Of a stretch of DNA of 64,000 bases, positions 46,967-59,484 are shown in pieces. Origin of the DNA: Citrus sinensis (lineage: Eukaryota > Streptophyta > Magnoliopsida > Sapindales > Rutaceae); NCBI RefSeq assembly GCF_022201045.2, contig NC_068559.1, forward strand, positions 1,736,001-1,800,000. The letters are read 5' to 3'. A model generated the notes under the pieces. The model was not told where the DNA came from. It did no database searches and was given only the letters and a program-made list of their open reading frames with translations. The translations under genes and the position numbers were made by a program. Numbering within the stretch: the stretch's first letter is position 1; each line of letters opens with the position of its first letter.

Positions 46967-48334
46967 TCTTGTATCAGAAACTCGAAAAAATGAATGCTAC
47001 TTTTTGAAGTGTGGTTAATGATTCAGACCCAGATAACACATCCTGTACTTTTGTATCGTTTCCAGCTGAAAATTGTTCTGAACCAAAAATACGGAAACAA
47101 GGAATCGATAAGCGTAAAGAAATCAAAACCAAAGATTGAACAATCTCAAGAAGCTTTTCAATCAACAAAAAAAGGAACCCAAGACAGAAATTTGACAGGC
47201 AAAAGCTGACCCAATGTCAAGAAACAAACTATAAATCAAAATTTGTGAATAAAAAAGAAGTGATGATACAGTACGTAAACTTGCTTGCAATCCTAAAAAT
47301 CAAACTCCTTTAAATCCTTAATTCAATGAAAAATTATCAAGCCATACAGCAGTGGCTCGACAAGGAGAAAGAAATAAAGAATGAATTAAAAAAACACACG
47401 AAAAGATCAAAAGAAGATGTGAAAACTAATGCGCAAGGAAAGCATACGAAGTTAAAGGCATACCCACATGAACTGGACAACACGATCAGCTAGTAAGGAC
47501 TATGGTCAATCAACTTTCAAAAAAATACTAAAGACTAAAGTTGAGATATTTTTAATCTTCCTTTTGCAGCTTGAAAGAAAGCATAAGATTCCGTACCAGG
47601 CTAAATTGAGCTCCGCAGATAAAAGCTGGAGGGTGAAGAACGAAGAGTCAAGAGTAGGCTACTTGATTTTGTCCATGTGGATGCCGCAAGGTTAGCCGAG
47701 CCAACCCACCTTCTTTTACAAGTTCCAACGACTTAACCGTCACAGTTTTGCAGGAGCTTCAAACCGCGTCGTTTTTGCCAGAAAAACATTAGATTTTTTT
47801 TAAAAAATTGAATTATTCTCTAATTTCATATTTTTCTCTTTTTGCAGGAAATTATTCTCTATCAAATCATGGTTATGTTGAGACGTGTGACTTGTGAGCA
47901 CATTGGGCATTAGCGTGCCCCATTGAAAAAGAAAGCTCCAATCAACTTTCTTCTGATTGGGCCAGATGCCCAGGTTGGGTTAAGCATTGATTTAATCAAC
48001 TTTTGAACAATGTCTCAAAAATTGAAAGCTGGCAAGAATATATGCTCGTCCCGTGACTTAGTCAAATTCAGCTTGATTCTTATTCCTTTCAGGATTTGCT
48101 CATAAAACAGTAACACGACTACAAGCAGCAATAGAATTCCATGCACAAACCCGAGAGAGAGTTCACAGGGTGGCAATCATACCCATTTCAATCAAAAACC
48201 AAACCAAGATCAGTCAAAGCAACGCAGACAATTGTAATCAAGTGTAAATTGACTGACACACACAATATACCGTACAATCAATCCAGAGGAAAATATAAAA
48301 TCAAAGCACATTAATGTATGTATATATGTCAAAT
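46967..48334. other. PLAC8 promoter / alpha-SNAP 3' flank
   Basis: About 1.4 kb. The left part is the PLAC8 leader and promoter, the right end the alpha-SNAP 3' UTR. Small open frames have no family features. Confidence 0.5.
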
Positions 48335-51046
48335 TTAGGTAAGATCGTCCTCCTCCAACTCTTTGGCCTTCAGCTTTTCCTTCACTCTCAACAGAAGGGT
48401 CGTCTTCCATGGATCCTGTAAATATCAGTTTCCACAAATAGGTAAACAACATTAGGATACAAGGATGACAGCAAGAAATACATGATATCACATAAGTAAA
48501 TATTAAAACAATTATAAGCAATACATAAAGAACAAAAACTTATTCCTCGGTGCGAAAATGTAGTCAAGACAAATTGCAGGATTACTAGACTCTAGTGAAT
48601 ATTTAAAATCCAAAATTCAGAGAAGCTTGTAAAGGTAGAGAGAAATATACCAGAGGTGTCATGCTATCAAACTCCTTAACAACATCTGTAAACTTCGCAA
48701 TGTCTTCCTCATCCATGGACGCAGCAATGTCCTAGCATACAATTGAAAAGCAGGGTTCATTGAGATTTCCATTCTCAGATGCCAATAAAGGTAACAAAAA
48801 AAACTACCGAAAATACCATCATATATAAAAAATAGGTTACAAGTCGGTGGCATGGGGTTCCTACTTAGAAACAAGTATGAATAATTAAGGATACAAGATT
48901 GAAACATGCAAATGAGTAAAAAAAGTAGATACTTTTGCCAACCAAAATAATAACAATAAAGAAAAGCTCAATAAGAATTGATTGAAAGCATTTGGTACAT
49001 GAGATCCTGAAAGAATTTCAGCAAATACGTGACTTACCGACAATAGTCTGTATTCACGTGTTCCAGAAAAGGTAGGATCCATGTCCTGGAAAAAGCAAAT
49101 GCAACAATTGTTTAGTTTTAGCCAACCATATGCAATGCTGTAAAGATTAAAATGAAAGCAAATGTAAACCTGGTATCGCTCCAATGCGTTGGTAATTGCA
49201 ACAACATCACCCTTGCAAAGTTGGCATATGCCAGCATTAAGAAGATGTCCTTTCACTCCATATTTCAACAAGTTGTTGTTGAGAGACTGCCTAGCAATCT
49301 CTTCATAAATCTCAATTGACTTGTGATATCTGGAGAAACACCATATCCCAGTCAGCTAACTTTCTCAACTCTGGATTAAGTATTAAAGGAGTTATAAAGA
49401 AACAACTCAAGTACAATGTCTTCTAAAGCATATAGGCTTACTGTTCCAATTCAGCAGCATATTGTGCAACTTTCTGCTTGCACTGGTTAGCAGAAGTTGT
49501 TACTTCTTCATTTTGGAACATATCAGCTGCCTTCTCAAAGAAAACAATAGTCTGTTCAATGTTGTGCTCAGATTCATACAGCTCAGCAATTTCCTGCACA
49601 CACACACACACACACACACACAAAAAAGACTGCAAATCGTCATCCCTAATCATATTGATTTAAAGAATTCTACGGTTGAAATTACTCCAAAATCAATTTC
49701 CACGACTTCTAACAGCATAGAAAACAATGACAAGACCAAAAAGGAACTGCACAACAATAGTATCCACAAAAGGAGAAACTGACAATTGAAGAATATTACA
49801 CTATATAACAATTAATAAAACTGATCATCAAAGAATTTAAAACTACAATAAGACAGGAATCACACAGTACCTTATAATATCTTGCAGCCATACTGAGCCT
49901 TCCAATGTCACAAAACATATTTACAGCCTGTTCTAAGCAAGATATGGCCTCTGCAAAAATGAAAGGTCAAAACAAAACTTCATAATTTGGCATACATGAG
50001 TCATGACAGTCCCTTAAAACAAAAGCACAAGAGATAACATTGCTTGCTAACTCAGTCTCTCATCAGTCAAAGTAGTATCATAACCGTATGATGGACGGAC
50101 ATACTAATGGAAAGTCAGCATCCAGTAGTCACTCAAACTTAACTAGCATGGATGTAACCAGGATGAGAAGCTAAAAACTTACCATTTGAAGATGTTTTCT
50201 TATAGCAGTGGGCAGCATCAACATAAGCTTGAGCAGCTTCATGTTTGCTTTCCAACTACGAACACAAGTCAATAACATCACATAAGTTCATATAACAACT
50301 ATTTTAATAATAAACTGGAAACTTCACCTTTTTCTTCTGCTTATCAATTTACTTATTTTCAACAAAACACTACTCACCAATATCCAAAACACTTACCTTT
50401 AAATGACAGTTTGCCAACTTAACATAAGTTGCTCCAGCTTTATCCCCTGCATGACAATGAAATCAATTTTTCAGAATATGGCTTTAGCAGAATTTGAAAC
50501 TTATAAATGCAAGTAAAAAAAAAAAAATCATTTTTGTTTCGAGCACGAACACATAACATTCCTTCTACCAAACAATGTCATCACTTTATACATACGATCA
50601 AAACATCTCAAGACAGCAATGATACAGTATAAACTGATCAATCCAATCAAACCCTAGTCTTCAATTCGATCGCCAGCAAAATATATAGTTTTCTTTAAAA
50701 GGAAAAAAAAATTCCTAGTTTTCCACAACTTGAAAAATACAAAAATGCGTCATATTAATCGCGTCAGCATACAATCATCAGCAAGATAAAAAAGTTCTCC
50801 ATTTTCTTTTCACTTTCCAACACTTTCTCCGGAAACAAACAGGATAACAGGAAATCAAACAATAATAATAAGAAAGCAAAAAAATAAAAAAATTAAAGTA
50901 CATGATTTGGCGAGCTTGAAGGAATTGGCGGCTTTATCGAAGAGATCGGCGGCGTCTTCGTACTTGGAGCCGAATAAACCCCAACCATTAAGCTTTTTCT
51001 CCGCTTTTTTCTCGAATTCCTCGGCTCGAGCAATCTGATCGCCCAT
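48335..51046 (-). CDS. ASNAP2: Alpha-SNAP (soluble NSF attachment protein)
   Basis: Nine exons: 51046-50902, 50446-50397, 50255-50183, 49950-49871, 49593-49442, 49329-49170, 49085-49038, 48731-48651 and 48415-48335. They give 289 residues, the size of Arabidopsis alpha-SNAP2. The protein is TPR-like and helical: [79 protein letters not shown] and the C-terminal [14 protein letters not shown]. It binds SNARE complexes and stimulates NSF ATPase to recycle SNAREs after vesicle fusion. The C-terminus is the conserved acidic type needed for NSF, not the altered end of soybean Rhg1 resistance alleles. Exon 5 is preceded directly by a (TG)n run at its acceptor. Confidence 0.96.
49596..49621. repeat. 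(CA)n microsatellite at a splice acceptor
   Basis: Thirteen CA units, read as (TG)n on the coding strand, end at the AG before alpha-SNAP exon 5, where a pyrimidine tract would normally be. Confidence 0.9.
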
Positions 51047-51089
51047 TTTCTTTTAGTATTTTATTTTATTATAGGCGGAGAAATGAATT

Positions 51090-53990
51090 AATCGGAGCAA
51101 GAACTAGAAGAAAATAAAACAATCGGGAAAAAAAGGGGAATTGGTAGTGTCAGAGGTTAGGTATTTGCTAAGAAAGGAAAAGTAAAGAGGAAAAGAATTC
51201 TCAAGAGTGCGAGAACTGAGAACGAGAACCGCTGGTTTCAGTGCCGTAGAGGTGCCGTTGGACTTTGTTGGATTGGGCTTTTATTTGGGCCTGATCTTTG
51301 GTTTCGTTTTGGGCTTAAGCTTAGTTTAGATATTCATGGATTTAGCCCTGGTATTTAAAGGTCAAACCGTTGATCCCGAAAGAATAAAAAAGTGATTGAT
51401 TGTGATTTATCAGCCTTTCCTTTATTTGTATTTTTAAAGTAAAGGACTAAAAGATTGTTGTATTACCGAAGGAGTTTGGTGTCGGCGCTCTAATATTTTA
51501 GGAAAACTTTTCAATAATCTTGAAGATAATGATAATTTAATATTTGAATTCTAATTTAAGTCTTTAACTACTCATTTATTGGATAGTGAATTTCTTTATC
51601 ATACAACATAATGTCATATTAGTTGCCACTTAAAATAGAGTTTAAATGATACGATAGAACTTTAATAAGAGATGTCTTGTGACGTGACATCTACTATTTT
51701 ACTATTTGTGAAAATAGTGTTACATAGTTTAAGTTTAGTATGTACTTATGAATTAAAGAGTTGTTTGTTTTTTGTTTGAAATTTTAATTTTAATTATTTT
51801 CATACATTTAGAGTTTTTAAATTATTTATTTTCTATAACTTATGTATGATTATAAGATGTTTAGGTCTAAATGAAAAAAAAGAAGTTAAATATTATGACT
51901 TTTATCTGAATGGAACTCTAATAGTCTCTTTTAATAATACCCCCTATTAATTTTTTTTTCTTATTATAAAAATTATCCTTTTATTATTATTTTTGTTTAT
52001 CCATTTTCTTTGTTTTACGGGTATTCAACTATCATTTTTTTTTTTAAATTGTGAATGGGAATTTTAAACGCAATAGGACTTTTAGGTGAATCTCTTTTAT
52101 AATAGGTCTATCTCTTTGTATTTATAATAATTATTTTTAATAGATTTTAAATTTTATTTAATAAATTAGTTTTAATTCAAATGATTTAAGAATCCTTGGT
52201 TGGCATACATAACTAATGAGAAAAAATATCAATATAATATACTAAAAATAATATTATAAGTATCATCTATTAATGTACAAAAAAAATTCTTAAATATATA
52301 TTATATTTTTCATGCTTTGTTAAGGTGTACAATATCAAATTTTATTTACTAATCCAATAATTTATTTATAACTTGTCATGTGTTTAACAAATAAATATAA
52401 GTATTATTAATATCTATGAGGTTATATATTGTCAAAATATAATATTTTAGATGTTTTCTTTTTTTAAAAAAAAAACTTGATACTTATATTCAGATATTGA
52501 AAAAAAAAATTAACATGTCATTCAGATATATGTATTCAAACTTATTTAGACTTCAGTTAAATTTAAACCCATTTAAATTTCTGAACAAAAAATAAATAAA
52601 TAAACGCTATCTAAATATTGGGATTACTAATATTATTCAAATAAATCCAACCTAAAATTATAAAACTCAAAAATATTTTTAAAAAATTACTTAATAGCAA
52701 CCAAACCATTTAAAATATTTCAAAGTTCAACCAATGATCCGGCTCAAAAAATAATTTTACTATGACTTATCAACCTTTATTTAATAATTTATTAAAAAAG
52801 AATTATTTAATAATATATTATTGATTTTAAAGCTAAGATCTAACTTCAATGATAAGAAATAATCTCCCTTAGACCATGATCCTGATGAGTTCTGTAACTC
52901 ACTGATATGCGTACGTTAATAAAATAAAATTCATGTACTTGGGCGTCAAACATTACAACTCATACCATGATCATATCCTTTGACTATTTTATTATAAAAA
53001 AACAAAAACATCACCATTTCCACGTTTGCGTATATCTTTAGAACCCGACGTTTTTGTATCTTTGTGTCTCTATGTAGGCATGTCCTTGTCTGCATATATA
53101 TGCACGGCCACCTTAATTTGTAGAGAGTGCTTGTTCTAACTTCTATGTATGGTAACTAAGCTACAAATGCAGGCTCATTTTTCACATGGGCTGCTTTGCT
53201 TTTTATTTTCACATTGAATATAACTTAAAATTTCAAACTTTCACAAATTGGGAAATGGACGCACTCATTCAAATGGGTTTCTCTGATTTATTTGAGAAAC
53301 TTATTAATTTCTCTATCGCTCGTCATCATGGTGATCAGCATAATCATGAACAATAAGCAGCCTTTAATGACAGTCATCAAAATCAAGAACAATGGAATAT
53401 ATATATATATTTTTGTTCCCTCATTTTTGGCTGGTCAAAAACTTGATGGGAAGCTTGTGGTATTGGAAGAAGATGAACGTCAAAAGGTTGTATATATATC
53501 GTCAAGTAAGTCCCACTCTGTGGGCTCTCTTATAATTGTAGTTGTACTATTCCAATAATAGATGCCTCAAGGGTGCTTTTATATAAAAGCCCTCTATTTC
53601 AAACTAATCACCTGTTCGAACTTTGATTAGCCAAGCTAATGTCTCCGTCGCCACCTGAAAAGCATTAACATTTCCTGCTTTTGCGTCCAAGTACATGCTA
53701 GTTTTCAACTTTTACGTCTATGTACGTTCGTCACTAATTCCACTACAGTCCAAGCTGTCTCGTTGCCATGAATAAACGGAGGCCAATGAATCCTTTTTTT
53801 GTCTAAATCCAATCTTGCCCTTCATATATCTTAGCTTAAAATTAATCACATCATACTCTCACTAATGACATTTTGGCCATTTAACAACCAACCATACACC
53901 TTGGCTTATTATATACTCACATTAATTGTCTGATTATGAACAGCAAGACAACCTAATCAAATACCAACCTCTAGCCGGAAAACACGCGGT
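51090..53990. other. Divergent spacer alpha-SNAP / AVT6
   Basis: Nearly 3 kb of very AT-rich DNA, including a probable MITE at about 51757-52611. The AVT6 promoter must lie within the right part. No gene seen. Confidence 0.5.
51757..52611. mobile_element. Diverged Tourist-like element related to the 9.1-9.7 kb copy
   Basis: The left end has AGAGTTGTTTGTTTTTTG followed by TTTGAAATTTT. The right end read on the other strand has GATAGCGTTTATTTATTT followed by ATTTTTTGTTCAGAAATTT. Both echo the end of the MITE at 9074-9720 (GCGTTTATTTTTTTGTTTGAAATTT). TAA flanks both sides (51754-51756 and 52612-52614). The element is about 855 bp, AT-rich and non-coding. Confidence 0.4.
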
Positions 53991-53994
53991 ACAG

Positions 53995-55717
53995 ATGTCG
54001 CCGGCTGCTGGATTACAAGCACCGCTGCTGCCGAGCAGCAAGACGGAGAAGCGGCCATCGGTATCTGGTGCCGTGTTCAATGTTGCAACTAGTATTATTG
54101 GAGCTGGGATTATGTCAATTCCGGCCACCATTAAGGTCCTGGGCGTGATACCAGCTTTTGTGCTGATTGTGATCATTGCCTGCCTAACTGACATCTCCGT
54201 GGATTTTCTGATGAGATATACAAATGCCGGTGAGACGTCGACGTATGCCGGTGTCATGAGAGAGTCGTTTGGACGTGCAGGATCAGTTGCAGTTCAACTC
54301 TGTGTCATGATCACTAACCTTGGATGCTTGATCATATTTTTGATTATTATTGGTAAGTCTTTGATTCTTTGTTTTGAAGGCGGAGGATGGATGATTGATA
54401 AAATGGCAGATCTTGGTTAATTCTTTTGGTTGATGGTCAGGTGATGTCCTGTGTGGCAAGCAGCCCGAAGGATCAGTTCATTTGGGTGTGTTACAAGAAT
54501 GGTTCGGCTTTCATTGGTGGAATACGCGAGTCTTCGCTCTGCTATTCGTTATGGTGTTCGTGATGCTTCCGTTAGCCTTATTCAGGCGTGTGGGTTAGTA
54601 CCTATGATGAAATGAAGCCTTCAAAATGATGCTATATTTGATTATTCCGCCATGAACGTTTGAACTTCTTGCTGACTTTGTTACATTTGCCATATTTCCA
54701 GGCTCATTGCGTTTCAGTTCTGCAATTTCTGTGCTGCTTGCTGTGATATTTGTTGCTATATGCTCGGTTATGGCAATATATGCTGTCTGGGAGGGCAAAT
54801 CGAAAACCCCAAAACTACTACCGCAGTTGGACAACCATGTGTCAGTTTTCGATCTTTTCACTGCTGTCCCAGTTATTGTTACAGCTTTCACTTTTCATTT
54901 TAATGGTGAGAACAATTCATACAAGTTACTCAGAATTTCATCATTCTGTTGTGTATTCTAAAATTGGCGGTGTGTCTCTCTGTTTTTTTATTTTTTTATT
55001 TTGGTGGTTTTCTACAGTTCATCCGATAGGTTTTGAGTTTGACAAGCCTTCTGACATGATCACAGCCGTAAGAATTTCATTAGTAATATGTGCCGCCATC
55101 TACTTCTCCGTAGGCCTGTTTGGGTACCTTCTGTTTGGCGAGTCAATCATGTCTGACATCCTCATAAATTTTGATCAGAGTTCTGGTTCAGCAATTAGCT
55201 CATTACTCAATGACCTTGTTCGGTTAAGCTATGCACTTCACCTCATGCTTGTGTTCCCTATGTTGAACTTTTCTCTGAGGGCTAACATCGATGAGCTGCT
55301 TTTCTCCCAGAAACCTCTTCTGGCAAAAGACACCAAAAGATTTTTGTCCATCACCCTTGTGCTTCTAGTATTCTCTTATACAGCAGCCATAACGATCCCG
55401 GACATATGGTACTTCTTTCAGTTCCTAGGATCGACTTCTGCTGTCTGCCTCGCTTTCATTTTCCCAGGTGTCATTGTTCTCAGGTACTTCATTTTTCATG
55501 CAAGACATGTCCATTCTCACCTATGGCTTACCGATGTTTCTGCTCAATCTCAATCTAATTCCTTCCATTGTTTCTATTTCTAACTTGCAGGGATGTTCAT
55601 GGCATATCAACAACAAGGGATAGGATCATCGCAACAGTGATGATAGTTCTAGCTGTAGTCACTAGCACAATAGCAATTTCCACAAATATATATAGTTCGA
55701 TTAGAAACAAATCCTAG
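53995..55717 (+). CDS. AVT6: Amino-acid transporter, AVT6 type (AAAP family)
   Basis: Five exons, 53995-54352, 54441-54593, 54702-54905, 55018-55483 and 55591-55717, give 435 residues. After a short cytosolic start (MSPAAGLQAPLLP) come about 11 membrane segments of the AAAP/SLC38-like fold. The signature SGAVFNVATSIIGAGIMSIP in TM1 is the substrate-binding helix of the family. Later blocks are TSTYAGVMRESFGRAG, QLCVMITNLGCLIIFLIIIG, AVPVIVTAFTFHFNVHPIG and FQFLGSTSAVCLAFIFPGVI. AVT6 members export neutral or acidic amino acids from the vacuole or act at the ER. The ATG at 53995 gives the family start MSPAAG. Codons upstream are open but have no ATG. A 3' UTR follows to about 55900. Confidence 0.95.
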
Positions 55718-57011
55718 TTTGTTTCCTGATTTTTACTCTTTTTTGTACAAAGGTGATATATATATATTCTTTTCCTTCTTTTTGTATTCTTTTTCTTGAG
55801 AATCCGATGTTGTTTTGGTCGCATGTAGAATTGATATTTGATAAATGTTGTTTATCAAACACATTAAGGGAGTTAAATAATGCAATTTCCTGCTATATAA
55901 TAGCAAATGATTCTGCTTTCTTCTTTTGCTCCTGAATGAAACCGATAAATGATGCTTCATGAATTGATGATAACTTCTCAAAGAAGATATTAAATGAATA
56001 GTTTCATATGAGACCTTGCTGAAAATTTTACTTGAAATGAGCAGTGTTAGACATACATATGACACCAATACAAGACATTTTCACTGTGGATCACTAGTAA
56101 TGCCGAATGAAAGCATAATCAAATACCCGGATAAACATAAACCCTGAAATCTTCCTTAAATTTCCAAGAGCTCCATGTGAAGTTATGATTCACCTGCTTA
56201 ATCAAGTTACCAGTTTAATTTTGTGCTTCTATATAGTATTAACTTTCTTTAGTGGAGCATGAATGTTTTGAAGACTATGTACCTCAGCAATCACAGTTTC
56301 TCCTCTGTAAACTTTATAGGGCTAGCGAGAAGAATGACAAATCAACAAATCTGAAAGTCAGAAATTCCTGTTTAAAATCACTTGGAAGGTACACTTCCAT
56401 CCCAGTTTTTGTTTGAAGAGGAGAATGATTTGCTTTCTGCTGAATAGAATATCCCTTGGCTCCGAGCTTTCTCCTCGACGAACCGTCCACTATTGAGATT
56501 TTATGTATTACTTGTACATTAAACAATAAATGAGTCAGATGCTTCACTTTATGGTATCGAATAAAAACATTTATACTTTCATTTTCAATTTTTTGCATTT
56601 TGTTCTTGTTTTGGTTTCTAGAATTTCATAGCAATTCAACTTACTTTCGGGTGTTTGTGTTTTATGTCATTGTGTGCTCAATTTCCTGGTAAGTCAATAA
56701 ATTTGAGACGTTTCATCGTATGCATTATGATTTTATGTACATTTGCGGAATTTTCATTGCGTGTATAAATACATAATAAATTCTATTTGCTTTCGGCAAT
56801 CTTTTGCTGAAACAGTGTGTTAATGAAGGAATAACGTAAAAAAATAGAAACACTGCAAAAGTTAAATTCTCAAATATTTTTTTAGAGTGAACAGAAAGAT
56901 ACAGGGCACTTTCTTGTTCTATCGGAATAAACACAACTAATGAACTTAGACCTGCTTTCTGCCGAAACTGTGTTTCAAACTTAGAGTTCAAAGAGTTCAA
57001 AATAAACAATC
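55718..57011. other. Convergent spacer AVT6 / ARM-like protein
   Basis: About 1.3 kb of 3' flanks. Several small open frames of AT-rich composition, none family-like. Confidence 0.55.
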
Positions 57012-59168
57012 TCAAGAAGGAATATCATATCTCAGGTCTTGGAACCTCTTCAGTAAGCTTGATTTGTATTTCTCGACCTCAGCATCGTCTAACGAGTCTG
57101 GAGTAGACTTTATAACTGATATTGCCCCAGCATGGTGTAAAGCTCCAGCAGCTTCATCTGCAGCATTAGATGTGTAATATAAAGAGTCCAAATAATAGAA
57201 AGGAGGATATTTGACAACTTCACATATCCCTCTTATTGTGATCCAGATTCAAAAGACAAGCATTGAAAGAATTCCACAAATTAAGTGATGAAATCAATAA
57301 GTTAGTCTTATGACTCAAAATGGTCCAACTCTCTGATAACATGAACATGAGTTGGTCGTTTAAAGAATCAAGAGGGATCTAAAAATTCCCTTGTTTTATA
57401 TGTAACTGATTTCTTAACAATGGCATCCACGAAAAAGTTCTTCAATCTCAGCTGATATCCTGCTTTTTCTAGTTAGAATAGTGAAGTTTCCATAATGAAT
57501 TGACAACATGTCACAGCAAGATGCAAACACACACAAACCTCCGGTAACATCAAAATTTAGTTTCACCAAGCAATGTTGCGCAGATTATACGTCTAGACCA
57601 TTCACAGGGTTAGATCAAACCTAGGTGGCTAGATTGGAAAATTTTACAAAGAATCTTCAAATGAGAACCTTCACAATAATAGCTGTGAAGCTATCATAGT
57701 TGAGATGTAACTCTTAAAGGAGTTACAATTTAAGCATCAAACGATTGATGCACGAAAGCATCTCAGTGAAAACATATCTAACCCGAGTGTGAAAGCGCAG
57801 CAAGAGCCTTCAGGGCCTCTTTCCGTGTGCGGTCATCTTTAGCAGCTCCCAGCATATTTACAAGCTCTTGAGCTCCACCAATCTCTACTATTTTCATCCT
57901 CCTTTCATCTGCAATCAAGAGGAAAGCAAAATCTGTATATGAGCTGCAATCGGTAAGTAATCGTCAATTGTCACCTCTAGTTCAACAGTAACGTCATTAG
58001 TTAGCCATAAGCTCGCACAGACAGTCTCCAACTACAAATAAAGTGACCTAACTGGAGTTACCCATACCAAATAGGAGTGCATGAAACGCTGCAAGATAGG
58101 GCCTCACAATGACACAGGATATAGACGAGACAAGTCTTCACCTCAGATAACAACTGGAATCCTCAAATTAAGAGAAGCAACAAGATCCTTAAAAGGCAAT
58201 AAAGAGTCCAAACTAGTCAACAGATATCCACGAGGACTAAGAACTTTGAGAGCTCATGTTCAAAGAATCATTCTTTCAGAAGTGGCCATGATCAGAAAGC
58301 AAATTAGGAGTGAGGACCTCTGCCTGCCAAACTCTTTGCCTTACACAATCACAATACATTGAAGCTAAAAATTTACTATCCATGACTATCCCCAAAAGAA
58401 AAAAGAAAAGAAAAGGAAAAGAAACTTACCATCTATTGCAAAACGGGTCAATCTAGATGCCCCCATTCTTTTAAACAAAGGGTCCTTCACTTTCAAAAGT
58501 GACACAGACTGTTGCATCAAGTTATCCCCTGGAACAGCAGATCATAAGAATTTCATTAAGGATCCCTACAACATAAGCCAGTTAAAAATTGGCTCAGAAA
58601 AACTATCCACATACCCATGTATGGGAAGAATTGATAACCAACAGCCGCTGCTGTACCGGCAAACAACAGTTTCAGTAACCATCCTATTTTCCTTTCGGCA
58701 TCCTGTTCAAGGGCGAGGTCATCTGGAAGTACACACACACAAATCAATGATTTTCTCGCAATATCCTTCAATCCAAAATTTCATCACTTCAATTACTATG
58801 CTACCAACAGGATAAAAATCACGAAAATGAATTATAAGAATCATTTCTTTCTATAATTTCTTCAAGAAATATTTCTAAATAAGGAAAGTTGCAAAACATA
58901 TTAGCACAAACTGGCACTATGATAAAAATTCAGAGCATTACTCAATCAAATATCATAAAGAGGAAAACGAAAACCACCTTTTCCATTGTATGATGAGAAA
59001 TTACGAAACTGCACATTCCCAGCTCTTCCTCTACACACATACTGCATCACATATAAAAAATAAAAAATAAAAAAAACACAACAGTTAAAAACAATCATCA
59101 TAGTATCTAATTGAGTTTGAGACAAAGCAGCTAGTTACGGTGGTAAGCTGGGATGCTAGCGTGCGCAT
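57012..59168 (-). CDS. Small ARM-repeat-like protein with one membrane segment
   Basis: Six exons, 59168-59139, 59041-58978, 58722-58615, 58528-58430, 57908-57783 and 57157-57012, give 190 residues. The first ~30 residues (MRTLASQLTTYVCRGRAGNV) are basic and hydroxylated and could be organelle targeting. A hydrophobic segment WLLKLLFAGTAAAVGYQFF follows at about residues 47-65. The rest is helical and ARM-like: DNLMQQSVSLLKVKDPLF, ERRMKIVEIGGAQELVNMLG and DRTRKEALKALAALSHS, then an acidic helix near the end. It matches the Arabidopsis ARM protein At3g56210 in context as I remember it. The function is unknown to me. Its start lies 316 bp from that of NOP53 on the other strand. Confidence 0.88.
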
Positions 59169-59484
59169 GATGGAAAGACAACCTCTTTCCAAGCTCACTT
59201 TCAAATTTCAATGGAGCTTTTTCGACCCTCGGGCTCGCTCCAGTGCCAGTCTCTCATAGAGAAGTGAGAAACCCGAACGAAGTTACCAAATTGCCCTTGG
59301 TCATTGAGCCCAATGCAAGCCCATCCGATGCAGAACCCGAACCGGCCCAAGCCCAAATAGAATCATAATTCATACCATTAACGAAGTGAAACCGAAACCC
59401 CTCTCTTTCTTTTTGCTTCGGCATTCGCAACAGCGGCAGCGGCAGCGGAGGCGCAGACACCACAAACGGAGAAGCAAAGAAGAG
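59169..59484. promoter_or_regulatory. Short bidirectional promoter, ARM-like / NOP53
   Basis: Only 316 bp separate the two start codons of divergent genes, and this region must hold both leaders and both promoters. It is GC-richer than the surroundings, with no clear TATA box. Both products look housekeeping-like. Confidence 0.6.

Noticed and set aside
46994-47695. Small plus-strand frames upstream of PLAC8
   Set aside because: Short, Lys/Ser-rich, no splice logic; probably leader or promoter DNA.
53926-53994. AVT6 start further upstream (SDYEQQDN...)
   Set aside because: The frame is open but has no ATG; the family start MSPAAG is at 53995.
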